NCBI GenBank assembly: GCA_016714125.1
Contig: JADJNX010000002.1
Coordinates: 434,001 to 498,000, forward strand
Length of the DNA: 64,000 bases
Origin: Ignavibacteriales bacterium
Lineage (GTDB): Bacteria > Bacteroidota > Ignavibacteria > Ignavibacteriales > Ignavibacteriaceae
Direction: 5' to 3'
This document shows, piece by piece, positions 46,503-56,347 of the stretch (positions are counted from its first letter, which is position 1; each line of letters opens with the position of its first letter). The notes under the pieces were generated by a model, which was not told the DNA's origin, made no database searches, and saw only the letters and a list, made by a program, of their open reading frames with translations. The position numbers were made by a program, and so were the translations under genes.

Positions 46503-46527
46503 TACGGTTCAACACTCCACTTTCAGA

Positions 46528-49316
46528 CTATTCAAGTTTTTTCTTGGTTTCAACAACCTTAAAGCCCTCGATAATATCGCCAACTTTTAGATCATTAAAA
46601 TTATTGACACTTATACCACATTCGTAGTTTGTATCAACGTCTTTGACATCATCTTTGAATCTCTTCAGTGAGGAGATTTCTCCGGTAAAGATAACCAAAC
46701 CATCCCTGATAACACGGATTCTGTCGTTTCGGTTTATCTTTCCTTCAATCACATAACAACCTGCAACTGTTCCAATTTTTGGAACCTTAAAGGTGTCGCG
46801 AACCTCAGTTGAAGAAGTAACTTCCTCAGAGAGTATTGGTGCGAGCATTCCCTCAAGTGCGAGTCTAACTTCGCTGATTGCGTCATAAATGATGTTGTAG
46901 ATACGAATATCAACTTTTTGTGTCTCAGCGAGTTTCCTGGCATTCATGTGTGGACGAACATGGAAACCGATTATGATGGCATTCGATGCATTTGCAAGGA
47001 GAACATCACTTTCAGAAATGGCACCCACGCCTTTATGAATAACTTTCACTTTAACTTCCTCAGTGGAAAGTTTCATGAGTGAATCGGATACTGCTTCAAC
47101 GGAACCATCCACATCACCTTTAACGATGATTGGAAGTTCACTTACTCCACCAATTTGAATCTGTCTTGATATTTCATCAAGCGTGATATGGTGAACCTGT
47201 TTGCTGTCCAGTTCGCGTTTAAGTTGTTGTCTCTTCAAAGCGATTTCACGGGCGGTTCTTTCGGAATCCACCACGATAAACTGATCGCCGGCTTGAGGTG
47301 CACCCTCAAAACCGAGAACAAGAACTGGTGATGAAGGCGGAGCTTCATTCATTTTTTTGTTTCTCTCATCAAACATGGCTCTTACCCTGCCGTGTTGATT
47401 TCCGCAGACAAAAATGTCACCCTGTTTTAAGGTTCCTTTTTGAATCAGCACAGTTGCAGTAACGCCTCTTCCCTTATCGAGCTGAGATTCAATTACCACA
47501 CCTCTTGCTTCGCGGTGAGGATTGGCTTTAAGATCAAGAACTTCAGCTTCGAGGAGAACTTTTTCTAAAAGATCATCAATATGAAGTCCTTTTTTTGCAG
47601 AAATCTCAACACACTGATATCTTCCACCCCACTCTTCAACCAAAACATTTCGGTCGGCAAGTTGCTGTTTTATCTTTTCGATGTTAGCGCCGGGTTTGTC
47701 AATCTTGTTAATCGCAACAATTATTGGCACATTCGCTGCCTGAGCATGTGAAATTGCCTCAACTGTCTGCGGCATTACAGCATCATCTGCTGCAACTATC
47801 AAAATAACAATATCTGTTACCTGGGCACCACGGGCACGCATTGCTGTAAATGCCTCATGACCAGGTGTATCCAAAAATGTAATATAGTTATCTTCATTAA
47901 CAAGAACTTTGTAAGCACCGATATGCTGGGTTATACCACCCGATTCACCGGCAACGACATTTGAACTTCTTACATAATCAAGAAGTGAGGTTTTTCCATG
48001 ATCAACATGGCCCATGATCGTAACCACAGGTGATCTCGCTTCGAGTTCATCGTCAAGATCATCTATATCCTCAAGTAAATCGTTTGTATATTCATCTTCA
48101 ACTTCAACCTCATAGTCAAATTCATCTGCTACAAGTGTGATTGTGTCAAGTTCAATTCTTTGATTTATAGAAACCATTAATCCGAGTGCGATACATTTGG
48201 AGATTACTTCCCCAACGCCAACACCCATTACATTTGCAAGTTCCGATACAGACATAAACTGGTTTACACGAATTTTTCTCTCATCAATTCTTCTCTGTTC
48301 ATCAAGAAGTTCCTGAGCTTCCAGTCGTTCTCTTCTTTTCCGTTTACGCATCGAAGCGCGGTTGGAAATTGACGACTCATCAGTATTTAACATAGTTTTT
48401 CTGATCGATTCCAAAACTTCTTTTTGATCGATCTCCAGTTTTTTTACTTTTGCCTTTTTCTTTACTGCTTCGGTTTCTTCTATTACCGACTCCCTTTTCT
48501 TTGATTTTGGTTTCTTTTTCTTTTTCTTCGATTTCTTTTTATCTTCTTCTTCAGAATCCGTTGTGGTTACCGGTTTAACTTCAGTTGGAGTTACAAGTGT
48601 AACACCTGATCTAAGTTCTTCTCTCGGCGGTTTTGGATCATCACCCCTGAATCGACCAAGAATTTTAAGTCCAATCGGTTTTCCAGTGCGGGATCAAGTT
48701 TTCGTGGTGTGTGTTGCGGTTGATCTTTGTCAACTGCTTCAACAGTGGTGGATTCTGAGGCTACGGGTTCATCCGGTTTAATCAAAGCTTCAATTTCTGC
48801 TGAAACTTTTTCCACGACGGGTTCAGTTACAACAGGAGTTGGTGGAGTCTCTTTTCTCTTAATCTCGGTAAATTCCTGCCTGGTCTCTCTTTGAACAGGT
48901 GGAACATACACTGGTGGAGCCGGTTTTTCAACAACCGGTTCTGGTATTACTTCTGTAACAACTGCCTCAACCTGCGGTGTAACCTCAGGTTCAATAACTT
49001 TTGGCTCGTCAATAATAACAGGTTGTGGGGTTGGTACCGGAATTTCCGCTACTTCCTCTTTTTGTTCTGTCTTTTCAGGCGTACCCGCGAGTTTTTTGTT
49101 AAATTCATCGAGCTTCTGATAATGTTTTTCAGCGCGTTCTATATCTTTCTTGAACTGAACACGAACATCCTCAAGCATTTCCGGCGAGAGTAGCGAGTTC
49201 ATGGTCTTTACATCATATCCTTTTTTCTTTAGAAAATCGAATATTGCCTGTGCAGAGACATTGAACTGTGCCGCAAAATTATAAATTCGTATTTTTTGTT
49301 CTTTAGGTTCAGACAT
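46528..49316 (-). CDS. infB: Translation initiation factor IF-2 (one frameshift)
   Basis: GTPase that brings initiator tRNA to the 30S subunit. The N-terminal IF2_N domain ([40 protein letters not shown]) and a P/V/E-rich linker are read from 49316. Near 48678 one base is missing: after LDPALENR the true frame reads [16 protein letters not shown] and runs through a lysine-rich stretch. It then enters the second IF2_N part, the G domain ([37 protein letters not shown]) and the C1/C2 domains. About 930 residues when joined. It follows nusA, 20 bases apart. Confidence 0.96.
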
Positions 49317-49336
49317 CTATTAGTAGTCCTATCTTT

Positions 49337-50578
49337 CTAATCCTGCATCCTGTTTTTCAGGATACCATAAATTCTATCAACCAGTTCTTCATCGTCCTCA
49401 AATATCTCGAGCAGTTTTTCTTTACCGGCTTTAAACACATCTGTTACATAGTCAAAACGATTGTTGATAAGCGTATCATAAACTTCAGCGCCAAGTTCAA
49501 GCTTGCACTCAAGAAGTTCTACACCTTCTTCGTAATCCTCTATGTTCTTTTCAATTCTGTGGAAATCGATGTTATATCCTGTAACCTGCATGGCAAGTCT
49601 GATATTAACACCATTTCTACCTACAATCATTGCCGCCTGCGATGAATCCGCATAAATAACAGCATTTCTTGCAACTTCATCAAGCTCTATCGACTTCAGT
49701 TTCCCGGGCATCAACGCTCTGGTAATCATCACTCTCGGATCATCGGAGAATGCAAATACATCGATATTCTCATTGGCGAGTTCCTTTATGATCGAGTGAA
49801 TTCTAACACCCTTCATACCAACACATGCACCAACAGGATAAACCCTCTTGTGCATCGATTCAACAGCAACTTTTGCTCTCTCACCTGCTTTACGGGCAAT
49901 TCTTCTTATCTCAATGATACCATCATAAACCTCGGGCACTTCTATTTCTAAAAGTCGTCTCAAAAGTTCGGGATCAGCTCTCGAGATAATAATCTCGGGT
50001 CCACTTTTCCCTCTTCTAACTTCTTTAACAATCGCACGGGTGGTGTTACCATTGTAATATCTTTCGTGAGGTATCTGTTCTTCTCTTGGAAGAATAAGTT
50101 CGTTTTTGTTATGATTTACAAGAATATCGTTTTTACGGATTTGATAGATATCTCCGATAACTATCTCTCCAACAAGTCTCTTATATTCATTCAGAATAAG
50201 TTCTTTTTCGATCTCGCGGATTCTTTGATTTAAACTCTGTTTGGCAAGATTGATAAGTCGTCTTCCAAATGTTGCGAGTTTTAACTGCTCAACATATTCT
50301 TCACCGACATCAAGCTCATCTTCATTGCCTTTAAGATTCACTTCATCAAGACTTATCTGTTTGTCAGGGTCTTCTACCACATCAACTATTTCTCTTACAA
50401 GAAATATCTCGATGTCACCCCGATCCATGTTAACAACCACGGAGTAATTCGCTTCCTCGCCATATTTTTTTCTGACAAGTAACCCAAAGATATCTTCAAT
50501 TATTCCATGAAGCACATCTTTGTCAACTCCTTTTTCTCTTACCATCGCCGCAAACGATTCAACTATGTCTGCGTTCAT
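49337..50578 (-). CDS. nusA: Transcription termination/antitermination factor NusA
   Basis: A 413-residue factor that binds RNA polymerase and RNA, affecting pausing and termination. It has an N-terminal polymerase-binding domain (about 1-130), S1 (about 135-205: GEIVIGDIYQIRKNDILVNH) and two KH domains (about 215-350: VYPVGACVGMKGVRIHSIIK; SQAAMIVGRNGVNIRLAMQV). It lacks the long acidic C-terminal repeats of E. coli. It is placed between rimP and infB in the conserved order. Confidence 0.96.
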   Translation of the reverse strand: MNADIVESFAAMVREKGVDKDVLHGIIEDIFGLLVRKKYGEEANYSVVVNMDRGDIEIFLVREIVDVVEDPDKQISLDEVNLKGNEDELDVGEEYVEQLKLATFGRRLINLAKQSLNQRIREIEKELILNEYKRLVGEIVIGDIYQIRKNDILVNHNKNELILPREEQIPHERYYNGNTTRAIVKEVRRGKSGPEIIISRADPELLRRLLEIEVPEVYDGIIEIRRIARKAGERAKVAVESMHKRVYPVGACVGMKGVRIHSIIKELANENIDVFAFSDDPRVMITRALMPGKLKSIELDEVARNAVIYADSSQAAMIVGRNGVNIRLAMQVTGYNIDFHRIEKNIEDYEEGVELLECKLELGAEVYDTLINNRFDYVTDVFKAGKEKLLEIFEDDEELVDRIYGILKNRMQD

Positions 50579-50591
50579 CTATCTTCCTCCG

Positions 50592-51044
50592 CTAAAAGCT
50601 TACTTTAACCCTGGCAGTAACGATTTCCGCTATGCCAAGTGTTTTTGTTTCTTTGGTTAATTCAAATGTCAATTTATCTTCTTCAATCTGAAGCAGTTTT
50701 CCCTTAAACTTCTCCAGTTCATCTCCATTTTTAAACTCTATTTCGAACAGTCTTCCGATGTGTTTGTTATACTGCTGAAGGTAAATTAGAGGCCGGTTGA
50801 CACCGGGAGATGAAACGTCAAACCTGAAAGGTCCGTCAAAAAGGTCTTCTTCTTCAATAATTTTGTTGATTTCTCTGCTAATTAAAGCACAATCATCTGC
50901 GGTAACGCCGGTCTCACTGTCGATAAACAGTTCGATTATCTTAACTTTCCCTTCACCCCTGATAACAAAGTCAATAAACAGCAATTGGTGCTGTTCTACC
51001 ACTTTTAAACTGATCTCTTTTATTCTGCTAAGTGTATCACTCAT
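50592..51044 (-). CDS. rimP: Ribosome maturation factor RimP
   Basis: A 150-residue 30S assembly factor, first gene of the rimP-nusA-infB operon. Marks are VRGEGKVKIIELFIDSETGV, TADDCALISREINKIIEEED and DGPFRFDVSSPGVNRPLIYL. The start is preceded by AGAAGG 5 bases upstream. That ribosome binding site directly abuts the T-run of a strong hairpin (51056-51084), so initiation and read-through may be linked. Confidence 0.95.
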   Translation of the reverse strand: MSDTLSRIKEISLKVVEQHQLLFIDFVIRGEGKVKIIELFIDSETGVTADDCALISREINKIIEEEDLFDGPFRFDVSSPGVNRPLIYLQQYNKHIGRLFEIEFKNGDELEKFKGKLLQIEEDKLTFELTKETKTLGIAEIVTARVKVSF

Positions 51045-51055
51045 AAATGCCTTCT

Positions 51056-51084
51056 AAAAAAAAACGCCCTTTGTCTGTAGGGCG
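51056..51084 (-). terminator. Attenuator-like intrinsic terminator in the rimP leader
   Basis: Minus-strand hairpin CGCCCT (51084-51079) / AGGGCG (51070-51065) with an 8-base loop, then nine T (51064-51056), immediately followed by the rimP ribosome binding site. No gene reads leftward into it from the right, since the upstream gene is rightward. It therefore must act inside the rimP leader. Confidence 0.7.
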
Positions 51085-51097
51085 AATAATTAGATTA

Positions 51098-51129
51098 CAA
51101 ATATACCATTTTTTAAACATTTTAACAAA
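51098..51129 (-). promoter_or_regulatory. Bacteroidetes-type promoter of the rimP-nusA-infB operon
   Basis: On the minus strand TTTG (51129-51126) is separated by 20 bases from TATATTTG (51105-51098). This fits the -33 TTTG / -7 TAnnTTTG promoter of Bacteroidetes and relatives. The expected start is a few bases further left, just ahead of the attenuator-like hairpin. Confidence 0.6.
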
Positions 51130-51243
51130 TATTCCTTTTTTTTGATGTTTTGTTTTTTCTCCTGTTTCAATATAGTTGTAGGTTATAAGTTAAATTATGA
51201 TTATTATTTAGAACCTTTTATTTCTCTTTACACCGGATTAAAA

Positions 51244-54200
51244 ATGAAGTTTCGTAATTTTAAGATTGGTACCCGTCTCGCAGTAGGATTTTCTATCATT
51301 ATGATTCTAATCCTTTTCATTTTAATTTTTGCTCTTGACAATATTCGTACCCTTTCCGACCAAACTACCCGCCTCTATAAACATCCTTTTGCAGTCTCAA
51401 ATGCTGTAAGAAAAATTGAAGCTGAGTCGGTGGCAATCCGCGAAAAATTGTACCTCATGATGGTTTATCCAACAAGGATCGACTCTCTATTAAAAGAGGT
51501 TGATTCCCTGGACCGACAGATTATTGGAGGATTTGACTTGTTAAAAGAGAGATTCCTTGGTAGCAAGGATGATGTTGAACATGTCAGAGTTGCCTTCGAG
51601 GCAGTGAGAAAATCAAGAAATGAAATTGTCGCTAATTTAACGAGCGGGCAAACAGAAAATGCTAAATTCCATATTCAAAACAGAACAGATGTTGTGGCGC
51701 GTTTTGATCGTGAATTGGATGATGTGATAAAATTTGCGACTAAAAGAGGAGAACTTTTTTATGAAGAAGCCGTCGAAATTGACAAAAAGACCGTTTCAAA
51801 CACTTTAATAGCCTTTTTTGCTATTATTCTGATGAGTGGTCTTACCGGATTGTGGATCACAAGAAGTGTTAGAAATCCCCTGATAACAATAACCGGAGGG
51901 GTAGAAAAAATTGAATCGGGTGATTATTATTCAAAAATAAAGGTTGATTCCAAAGATGAGATTGGTACTCTTGCGGGTGCCATAAATAAAATGGCTTCAT
52001 CTCTTGGTAATCTAAACAGAACTCTCAGCGAGAGGGATTGGATAAAAACCGGAATTAATGAACTCAACTTCGTTATGCGGGGTGAGTTGGATGTGAAGGA
52101 ACTCGCAAATAATGTTGTTGAATTTTATATCCAATACTTCAAGGCAAATGTTGGAACATTTTATGTGATGAACTTTCAAGGCACCGGACTTAATCTTACC
52201 GGAGGATATGCAATTGGAAATGATGGATTAACCAAGAGATTCTACTCCCTAAAAGAGGGACTTGTTGGTGAGTGTGCCAGCTCAGGAAAATCAATTGTTC
52301 TTGAAGAACTTCCGGAGAATTATTTTTATATCTCATCATCAACGGGATCAACTTTACCTGCCAACATTGTTGTAACTCCAATATTCGAAGATAATAAAGT
52401 GATTGGTGTGATTGAACTTGGTACCTTCATCCCATTTTCGTCTTCACAACTCGAACTTCTTAAAGTGACTTCCGAAAGTATTGGAATTGCAATAGAATCT
52501 GCAAGATCTCGCTCTGCCCTTAAAGAACTCCTGAAACAAACACAGGAGATGGCGGAAGAATTACAGGTGCAGCAGGAAGAACTTTCATCATCAAATGAAA
52601 ACCTTGAAGCACAACAAGAGGAATTAAGAGCAGTAAACGAGGAACTAGCAGAGCAATCTGAAAAATTGCAGAAATCGGAAACTCAACTTAAAGCACAGCA
52701 GGAGGAACTCCAGGTTACCAATGAAGAACTGGAAGAAAAAAATGATTCTCTTCAAAAACAAAAAGCCACTATTCAAAAGGCAAGAGAAGAACTTGAAATT
52801 CAAACTGAAGAACTTGCAATTGCGAGTAAATATAAATCAGAATTTCTGGCAAATATGTCTCATGAACTCAGAACCCCACTCAACAGCCTTTTGATACTCT
52901 CTAAAATGCTTGCGGATAACAAATATGGAAATCTTAATGCAGACCAGGTTGAATCGGCAGATGTTATTTACAGAAGTGGAACGGATCTGCTGCTCCTCAT
53001 AAACGAAATCCTCGACTTGTCAAAAATTGAGGCGGGGAAAATGGATATTCATCCCCGCTCATTCAATTTGAGTCAACTTCATGAAAAACTTAAATCGGAT
53101 TTTAAACATTCTGCTGAACTAAAAGGCATAGAACTTGAATTTGTTATCAAAGATAACACACCAGAATCGATTGAATCAGACCAGCAGAGAGTTGAGCAGA
53201 TACTCAAAAACCTGATCTCAAATGCAATAAAATTTACAAGAGCCGGAAAAGTTTCTATTGAAACAGGAACTCCATCTGATGGTGTGGATTTGGTTCGAAG
53301 TGGATTAAGTAATACCGAAAGTATTTTTATCTCAGTAACAGATACAGGGATAGGGATACCGACAGAAAAACAAAAACTGATCTTTCAGGCATTTCAACAA
53401 GCTGATGGCAGTACCGCCAGAGAGTTTGGGGGAACAGGGCTTGGACTCTCTATTTCCAAAGAACTGGCGCATCTTCTTGGAGGTGAAATTCAAGTTCAAA
53501 GCGAACCCGGAATCGGTTCAACTTTTACATTGTTTCTGCCATTTGTCTGGGACGCGGATCATGGTAAAACTCCATTACTCGAAACCCTTGATCACTTGAT
53601 TGAATCGCCAATTTTCCCCTTGACTGCCACTAAGCCCACGCAGCAACCCAAACCCCAATCGATTAACGACGACAGAAGTTTGATAAAGTCGGAGGATAAG
53701 ACAATCCTGATTATTGAAGACGACAGCACTTTTGCCAAACTGCTATATAATGAATGTAAAGAAAAGAATTTTAAGGGACTCATTGCGCTTAACGGCGGAG
53801 ACGGGCTCGAGTTAGCAAGGAAATATTTACCAACAGCCATTCTACTTGACCTTGGGCTGCCTGACATAAATGGGATTGAAGTGCTTGACTTCCTAAAATC
53901 TGACTCAAATACCCGTCATATCCCCGTACATATCGTTAGTGTAGAATCATCTTCAATAATTGCTTACAAGCATGGAGCTGTTGGATTTCTGACTAAACCA
54001 GCCAATCAGGAGGAGATTGAGGAGGCATTAACTCGTCTAGAAAATTTTTCCACTGAAAAAATTAAAAATCTTTTAATTATTGAGGATGATACCAACCTCA
54101 GACTTAGTATCTCAAAACTAATCGGCGGTCCGGATGTTAATATCAGAACAGTTGCCACCGGTATGGAAGCTCTCAATGAAGTGAGGAAAACTTCATTCGA

Positions 54201-54864
54201 TTGTATCATCCTGGATATCGGGCTTCCTGATATGTCCGGCTTCCAACTCCTTAAATCGATCTCTGAAATTGGAGCAACTACTCCACCTGTTATTATATAT
54301 ACAGGGAGAGAACTTAGCAAACAGGAGGATGTTGAATTAAGAAATTATGCCGACTCAATCATTATTAAAGGTGTCAGGTCTGAAGAGAGACTCCTCGACG
54401 AGGCATCACTTTTCCTCCATCGCCTTGTTACCAAAATGCCTGAGAATAAAAGGAGGATGATAATTGATCTTCACGAAACTGATGATCTTTTTGTCAATAA
54501 AAAAATTCTGATTGTCGACGATGATATGCGAAATGTTTTTGCTTTGTCCAAAATTCTCTCTGAAAAAGGGATGAAACTATTCAAAGCGGAAGATGGCAAA
54601 AAAGCACTTGAGATAATTACTGCCCAACCTGATATGGACCTCGTTATCATGGATATCATGATGCCGGTTATGGATGGATATGAAACTATGCGACAAATTA
54701 GAAAGTTGGAACAATTTGACAAATTGCCAATAATAGCAGTTACTGCCAAAGCTATGAAAAAAGATTACGAAGCTTGTATTGCAGCCGGAGCAAGCGATTA
54801 TCTCCCTAAACCGGTTGATACAAACCGTCTTCTTTCTGTTATGCGAGTATGGCTTTACAGATGA
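51244..54864 (+). CDS. Hybrid sensor histidine kinase with three receiver domains
   Basis: A 1206-residue membrane kinase. Order: TM1 (about 12-34), a periplasmic four-helix sensor of the MCP type (about 35-185), TM2 (about 187-207), HAMP (about 208-260), GAF (about 290-430) and a long Q/E-rich coiled coil (about 430-530, repeated QQEEL). HisKA follows with phospho-His540 (NMSHELRTPLNS), then HATPase (DTGIGIPTEKQ near 700; GGTGLGLSISKEL). Three receivers follow, beginning near 822 (LLDLGLPDING), 944 (ILDIGLPDMSG) and 1088 (VIMDIMMPVMDGYE), each with its aspartate. I start at ATG 51244, before MKFRNFKIGTRLAVGF. It heads a signalling block with CheR and CheB. Confidence 0.93.
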   Translation: MKFRNFKIGTRLAVGFSIIMILILFILIFALDNIRTLSDQTTRLYKHPFAVSNAVRKIEAESVAIREKLYLMMVYPTRIDSLLKEVDSLDRQIIGGFDLLKERFLGSKDDVEHVRVAFEAVRKSRNEIVANLTSGQTENAKFHIQNRTDVVARFDRELDDVIKFATKRGELFYEEAVEIDKKTVSNTLIAFFAIILMSGLTGLWITRSVRNPLITITGGVEKIESGDYYSKIKVDSKDEIGTLAGAINKMASSLGNLNRTLSERDWIKTGINELNFVMRGELDVKELANNVVEFYIQYFKANVGTFYVMNFQGTGLNLTGGYAIGNDGLTKRFYSLKEGLVGECASSGKSIVLEELPENYFYISSSTGSTLPANIVVTPIFEDNKVIGVIELGTFIPFSSSQLELLKVTSESIGIAIESARSRSALKELLKQTQEMAEELQVQQEELSSSNENLEAQQEELRAVNEELAEQSEKLQKSETQLKAQQEELQVTNEELEEKNDSLQKQKATIQKAREELEIQTEELAIASKYKSEFLANMSHELRTPLNSLLILSKMLADNKYGNLNADQVESADVIYRSGTDLLLLINEILDLSKIEAGKMDIHPRSFNLSQLHEKLKSDFKHSAELKGIELEFVIKDNTPESIESDQQRVEQILKNLISNAIKFTRAGKVSIETGTPSDGVDLVRSGLSNTESIFISVTDTGIGIPTEKQKLIFQAFQQADGSTAREFGGTGLGLSISKELAHLLGGEIQVQSEPGIGSTFTLFLPFVWDADHGKTPLLETLDHLIESPIFPLTATKPTQQPKPQSINDDRSLIKSEDKTILIIEDDSTFAKLLYNECKEKNFKGLIALNGGDGLELARKYLPTAILLDLGLPDINGIEVLDFLKSDSNTRHIPVHIVSVESSSIIAYKHGAVGFLTKPANQEEIEEALTRLENFSTEKIKNLLIIEDDTNLRLSISKLIGGPDVNIRTVATGMEALNEVRKTSFDCIILDIGLPDMSGFQLLKSISEIGATTPPVIIYTGRELSKQEDVELRNYADSIIIKGVRSEERLLDEASLFLHRLVTKMPENKRRMIIDLHETDDLFVNKKILIVDDDMRNVFALSKILSEKGMKLFKAEDGKKALEIITAQPDMDLVIMDIMMPVMDGYETMRQIRKLEQFDKLPIIAVTAKAMKKDYEACIAAGASDYLPKPVDTNRLLSVMRVWLYR

Positions 54865-54886
54865 TTCAATTTAACTTAACAAGATC

Positions 54887-55723
54887 ATGATTTCACAGAC
54901 TGAGATTGAGGAGATCGAGCTCCAACTTTTACTTGAAAGTGTTTATCTGCGATATGGCTACGACTTTCGCGATTATGCCCGCTCATCCCTGATGAGAAGG
55001 GCAAAGATTGTTGTTGCACTTTCAGGATTTAAAAACATTTCCGATCTCATTCCCAAGTTGCTGCACGACAAAACATATTTTCTAAATCTTGTGCACCACT
55101 TCTCGATAACAGTAACCGAGATGTTCCGTGATCCAAAAGTTTATTTAAAACTTAGAGAAACTGTTTTTCCACTCCTGGAGACACATCCATATATCAAAAT
55201 CTGGCATGCCGGTTGTGCCACAGGTGAAGAAGTTTATTCCCTTGCAATTCTGTTGAAGGAAGCAGGAATTTATGACAAGTGTACAATTTTTGCGACAGAT
55301 TTTAACGATTCTGCTCTCGAAGTAGCAAAAGCGGCAATTTACAGAATCGATAATATGAAACAATGCCTCACTTCTTATCAAAACGCCGGCGGAATGAACT
55401 CATTTTCTGAATATTACACTGCGGATTCAGATTCAATAGTTCTAAACAAGGAATTGAGGAAAAACATCACTTTCGCAAACCATAATCTGGTGCTTGACAA
55501 AGTTTTTGGCGAGATGCACCTGATTCTTTGCAGAAATGTCCTTATTTATTTTAACAAATCTCTCCAGAATAAAACTCTTGAACTCTTCAGAGAAAGTCTT
55601 GTTCCGGGAGGTTTTCTTTGTATTGGCACAAAAGAGTCGATCAATTTTACCTCAGTAGTCGGTGATTTTTCTGCCATTTCGGAAAAAGAAAGAATCTTCA
55701 GAAAAAAATATGGTGTGAGATGA
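54887..55723 (+). CDS. cheR: CheR-type SAM-dependent protein methyltransferase
   Basis: A 278-residue methyltransferase that methylates glutamates on chemoreceptor-like coiled coils. The N-terminal helical domain is about 1-80 (RYGYDFRDYARSSLMRRAKI; HHFSITVTEMFRD). The SAM domain has IWHAGCATGEEVYSLAILLK, IFATDFNDSALEVAKAAIY and LILCRNVLIYFNKSLQNK. It begins 22 bases after the three-receiver kinase and overlaps cheB by four bases. As no chemoreceptor or CheA is near, the target may be the kinase's own MCP-like region. Confidence 0.94.
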   Translation: MISQTEIEEIELQLLLESVYLRYGYDFRDYARSSLMRRAKIVVALSGFKNISDLIPKLLHDKTYFLNLVHHFSITVTEMFRDPKVYLKLRETVFPLLETHPYIKIWHAGCATGEEVYSLAILLKEAGIYDKCTIFATDFNDSALEVAKAAIYRIDNMKQCLTSYQNAGGMNSFSEYYTADSDSIVLNKELRKNITFANHNLVLDKVFGEMHLILCRNVLIYFNKSLQNKTLELFRESLVPGGFLCIGTKESINFTSVVGDFSAISEKERIFRKKYGVR

Positions 55724-56328
55724 ATGATGGTAATTTAACAGTAATTTCTGTGGATGCCATTGTGCTTGGTGCATCAGCAGGCGGGTTGAAAACGATGATC
55801 AACCTCTTTTCAAAGTTGCCCGGTGATCTCCCTGTGCCAATTCTTGTTGTCCAACACACTCGCTCTGATGAAGAAAGCCTTTTGGCTGAACTGATCGGTG
55901 CGGAAACAGGCCTAAAAGTTATTGAGGCTGAAGACAAAATGGAGATAAAACCAGGTTGTATTTACATTGCACCCCCAAATTATCATCTCCTTGTTGAAGA
56001 TAAAAATACTATCGCACTTTCAACAGAGGAAAAAGTAAATTATTCTCGACCATCCATAGATCTCTTGTTCGAGAGTGCAGTAAGAACTTATCTTTCAAAC
56101 TTAGCGGGAATTATTCTTACAGGAGCAAACGATGACGGAGCAAAAGGGATTTCGATGAGCGCGCAGACGGGCGGAATTACAATAGCTCAATCTCCAGAAT
56201 CCGCTGAATTTAAAACGATGCCTCAAGCAGCAATTGCAACGGGTAATGTAAAATTTGTATTGGATATCGACGAAATGGCAAAATTTATTAGCGACCTCTC
56301 ATTTTTTAAGATTTCAATTTCAACGTAA
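55720..56328 (+). CDS. cheB: CheB-type methylesterase lacking a receiver domain
   Basis: A 202-residue catalytic CheB domain without the usual N-terminal receiver. The catalytic serine is in VLGASAGGLKTMINLFSKLP, the histidine in VVQHTRSDE and the aspartate in ILTGANDDGAKGISMSAQTG. It would remove methyl groups or deamidate glutamines added or present on the CheR substrate. The missing receiver means its activity must be set in another way, for example by contact with a separate receiver. It overlaps cheR as ATGA. Confidence 0.93.
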   Translation: MNDGNLTVISVDAIVLGASAGGLKTMINLFSKLPGDLPVPILVVQHTRSDEESLLAELIGAETGLKVIEAEDKMEIKPGCIYIAPPNYHLLVEDKNTIALSTEEKVNYSRPSIDLLFESAVRTYLSNLAGIILTGANDDGAKGISMSAQTGGITIAQSPESAEFKTMPQAAIATGNVKFVLDIDEMAKFISDLSFFKISIST

Positions 56329-56347
56329 TTATTCTGAGGAATAGAAA

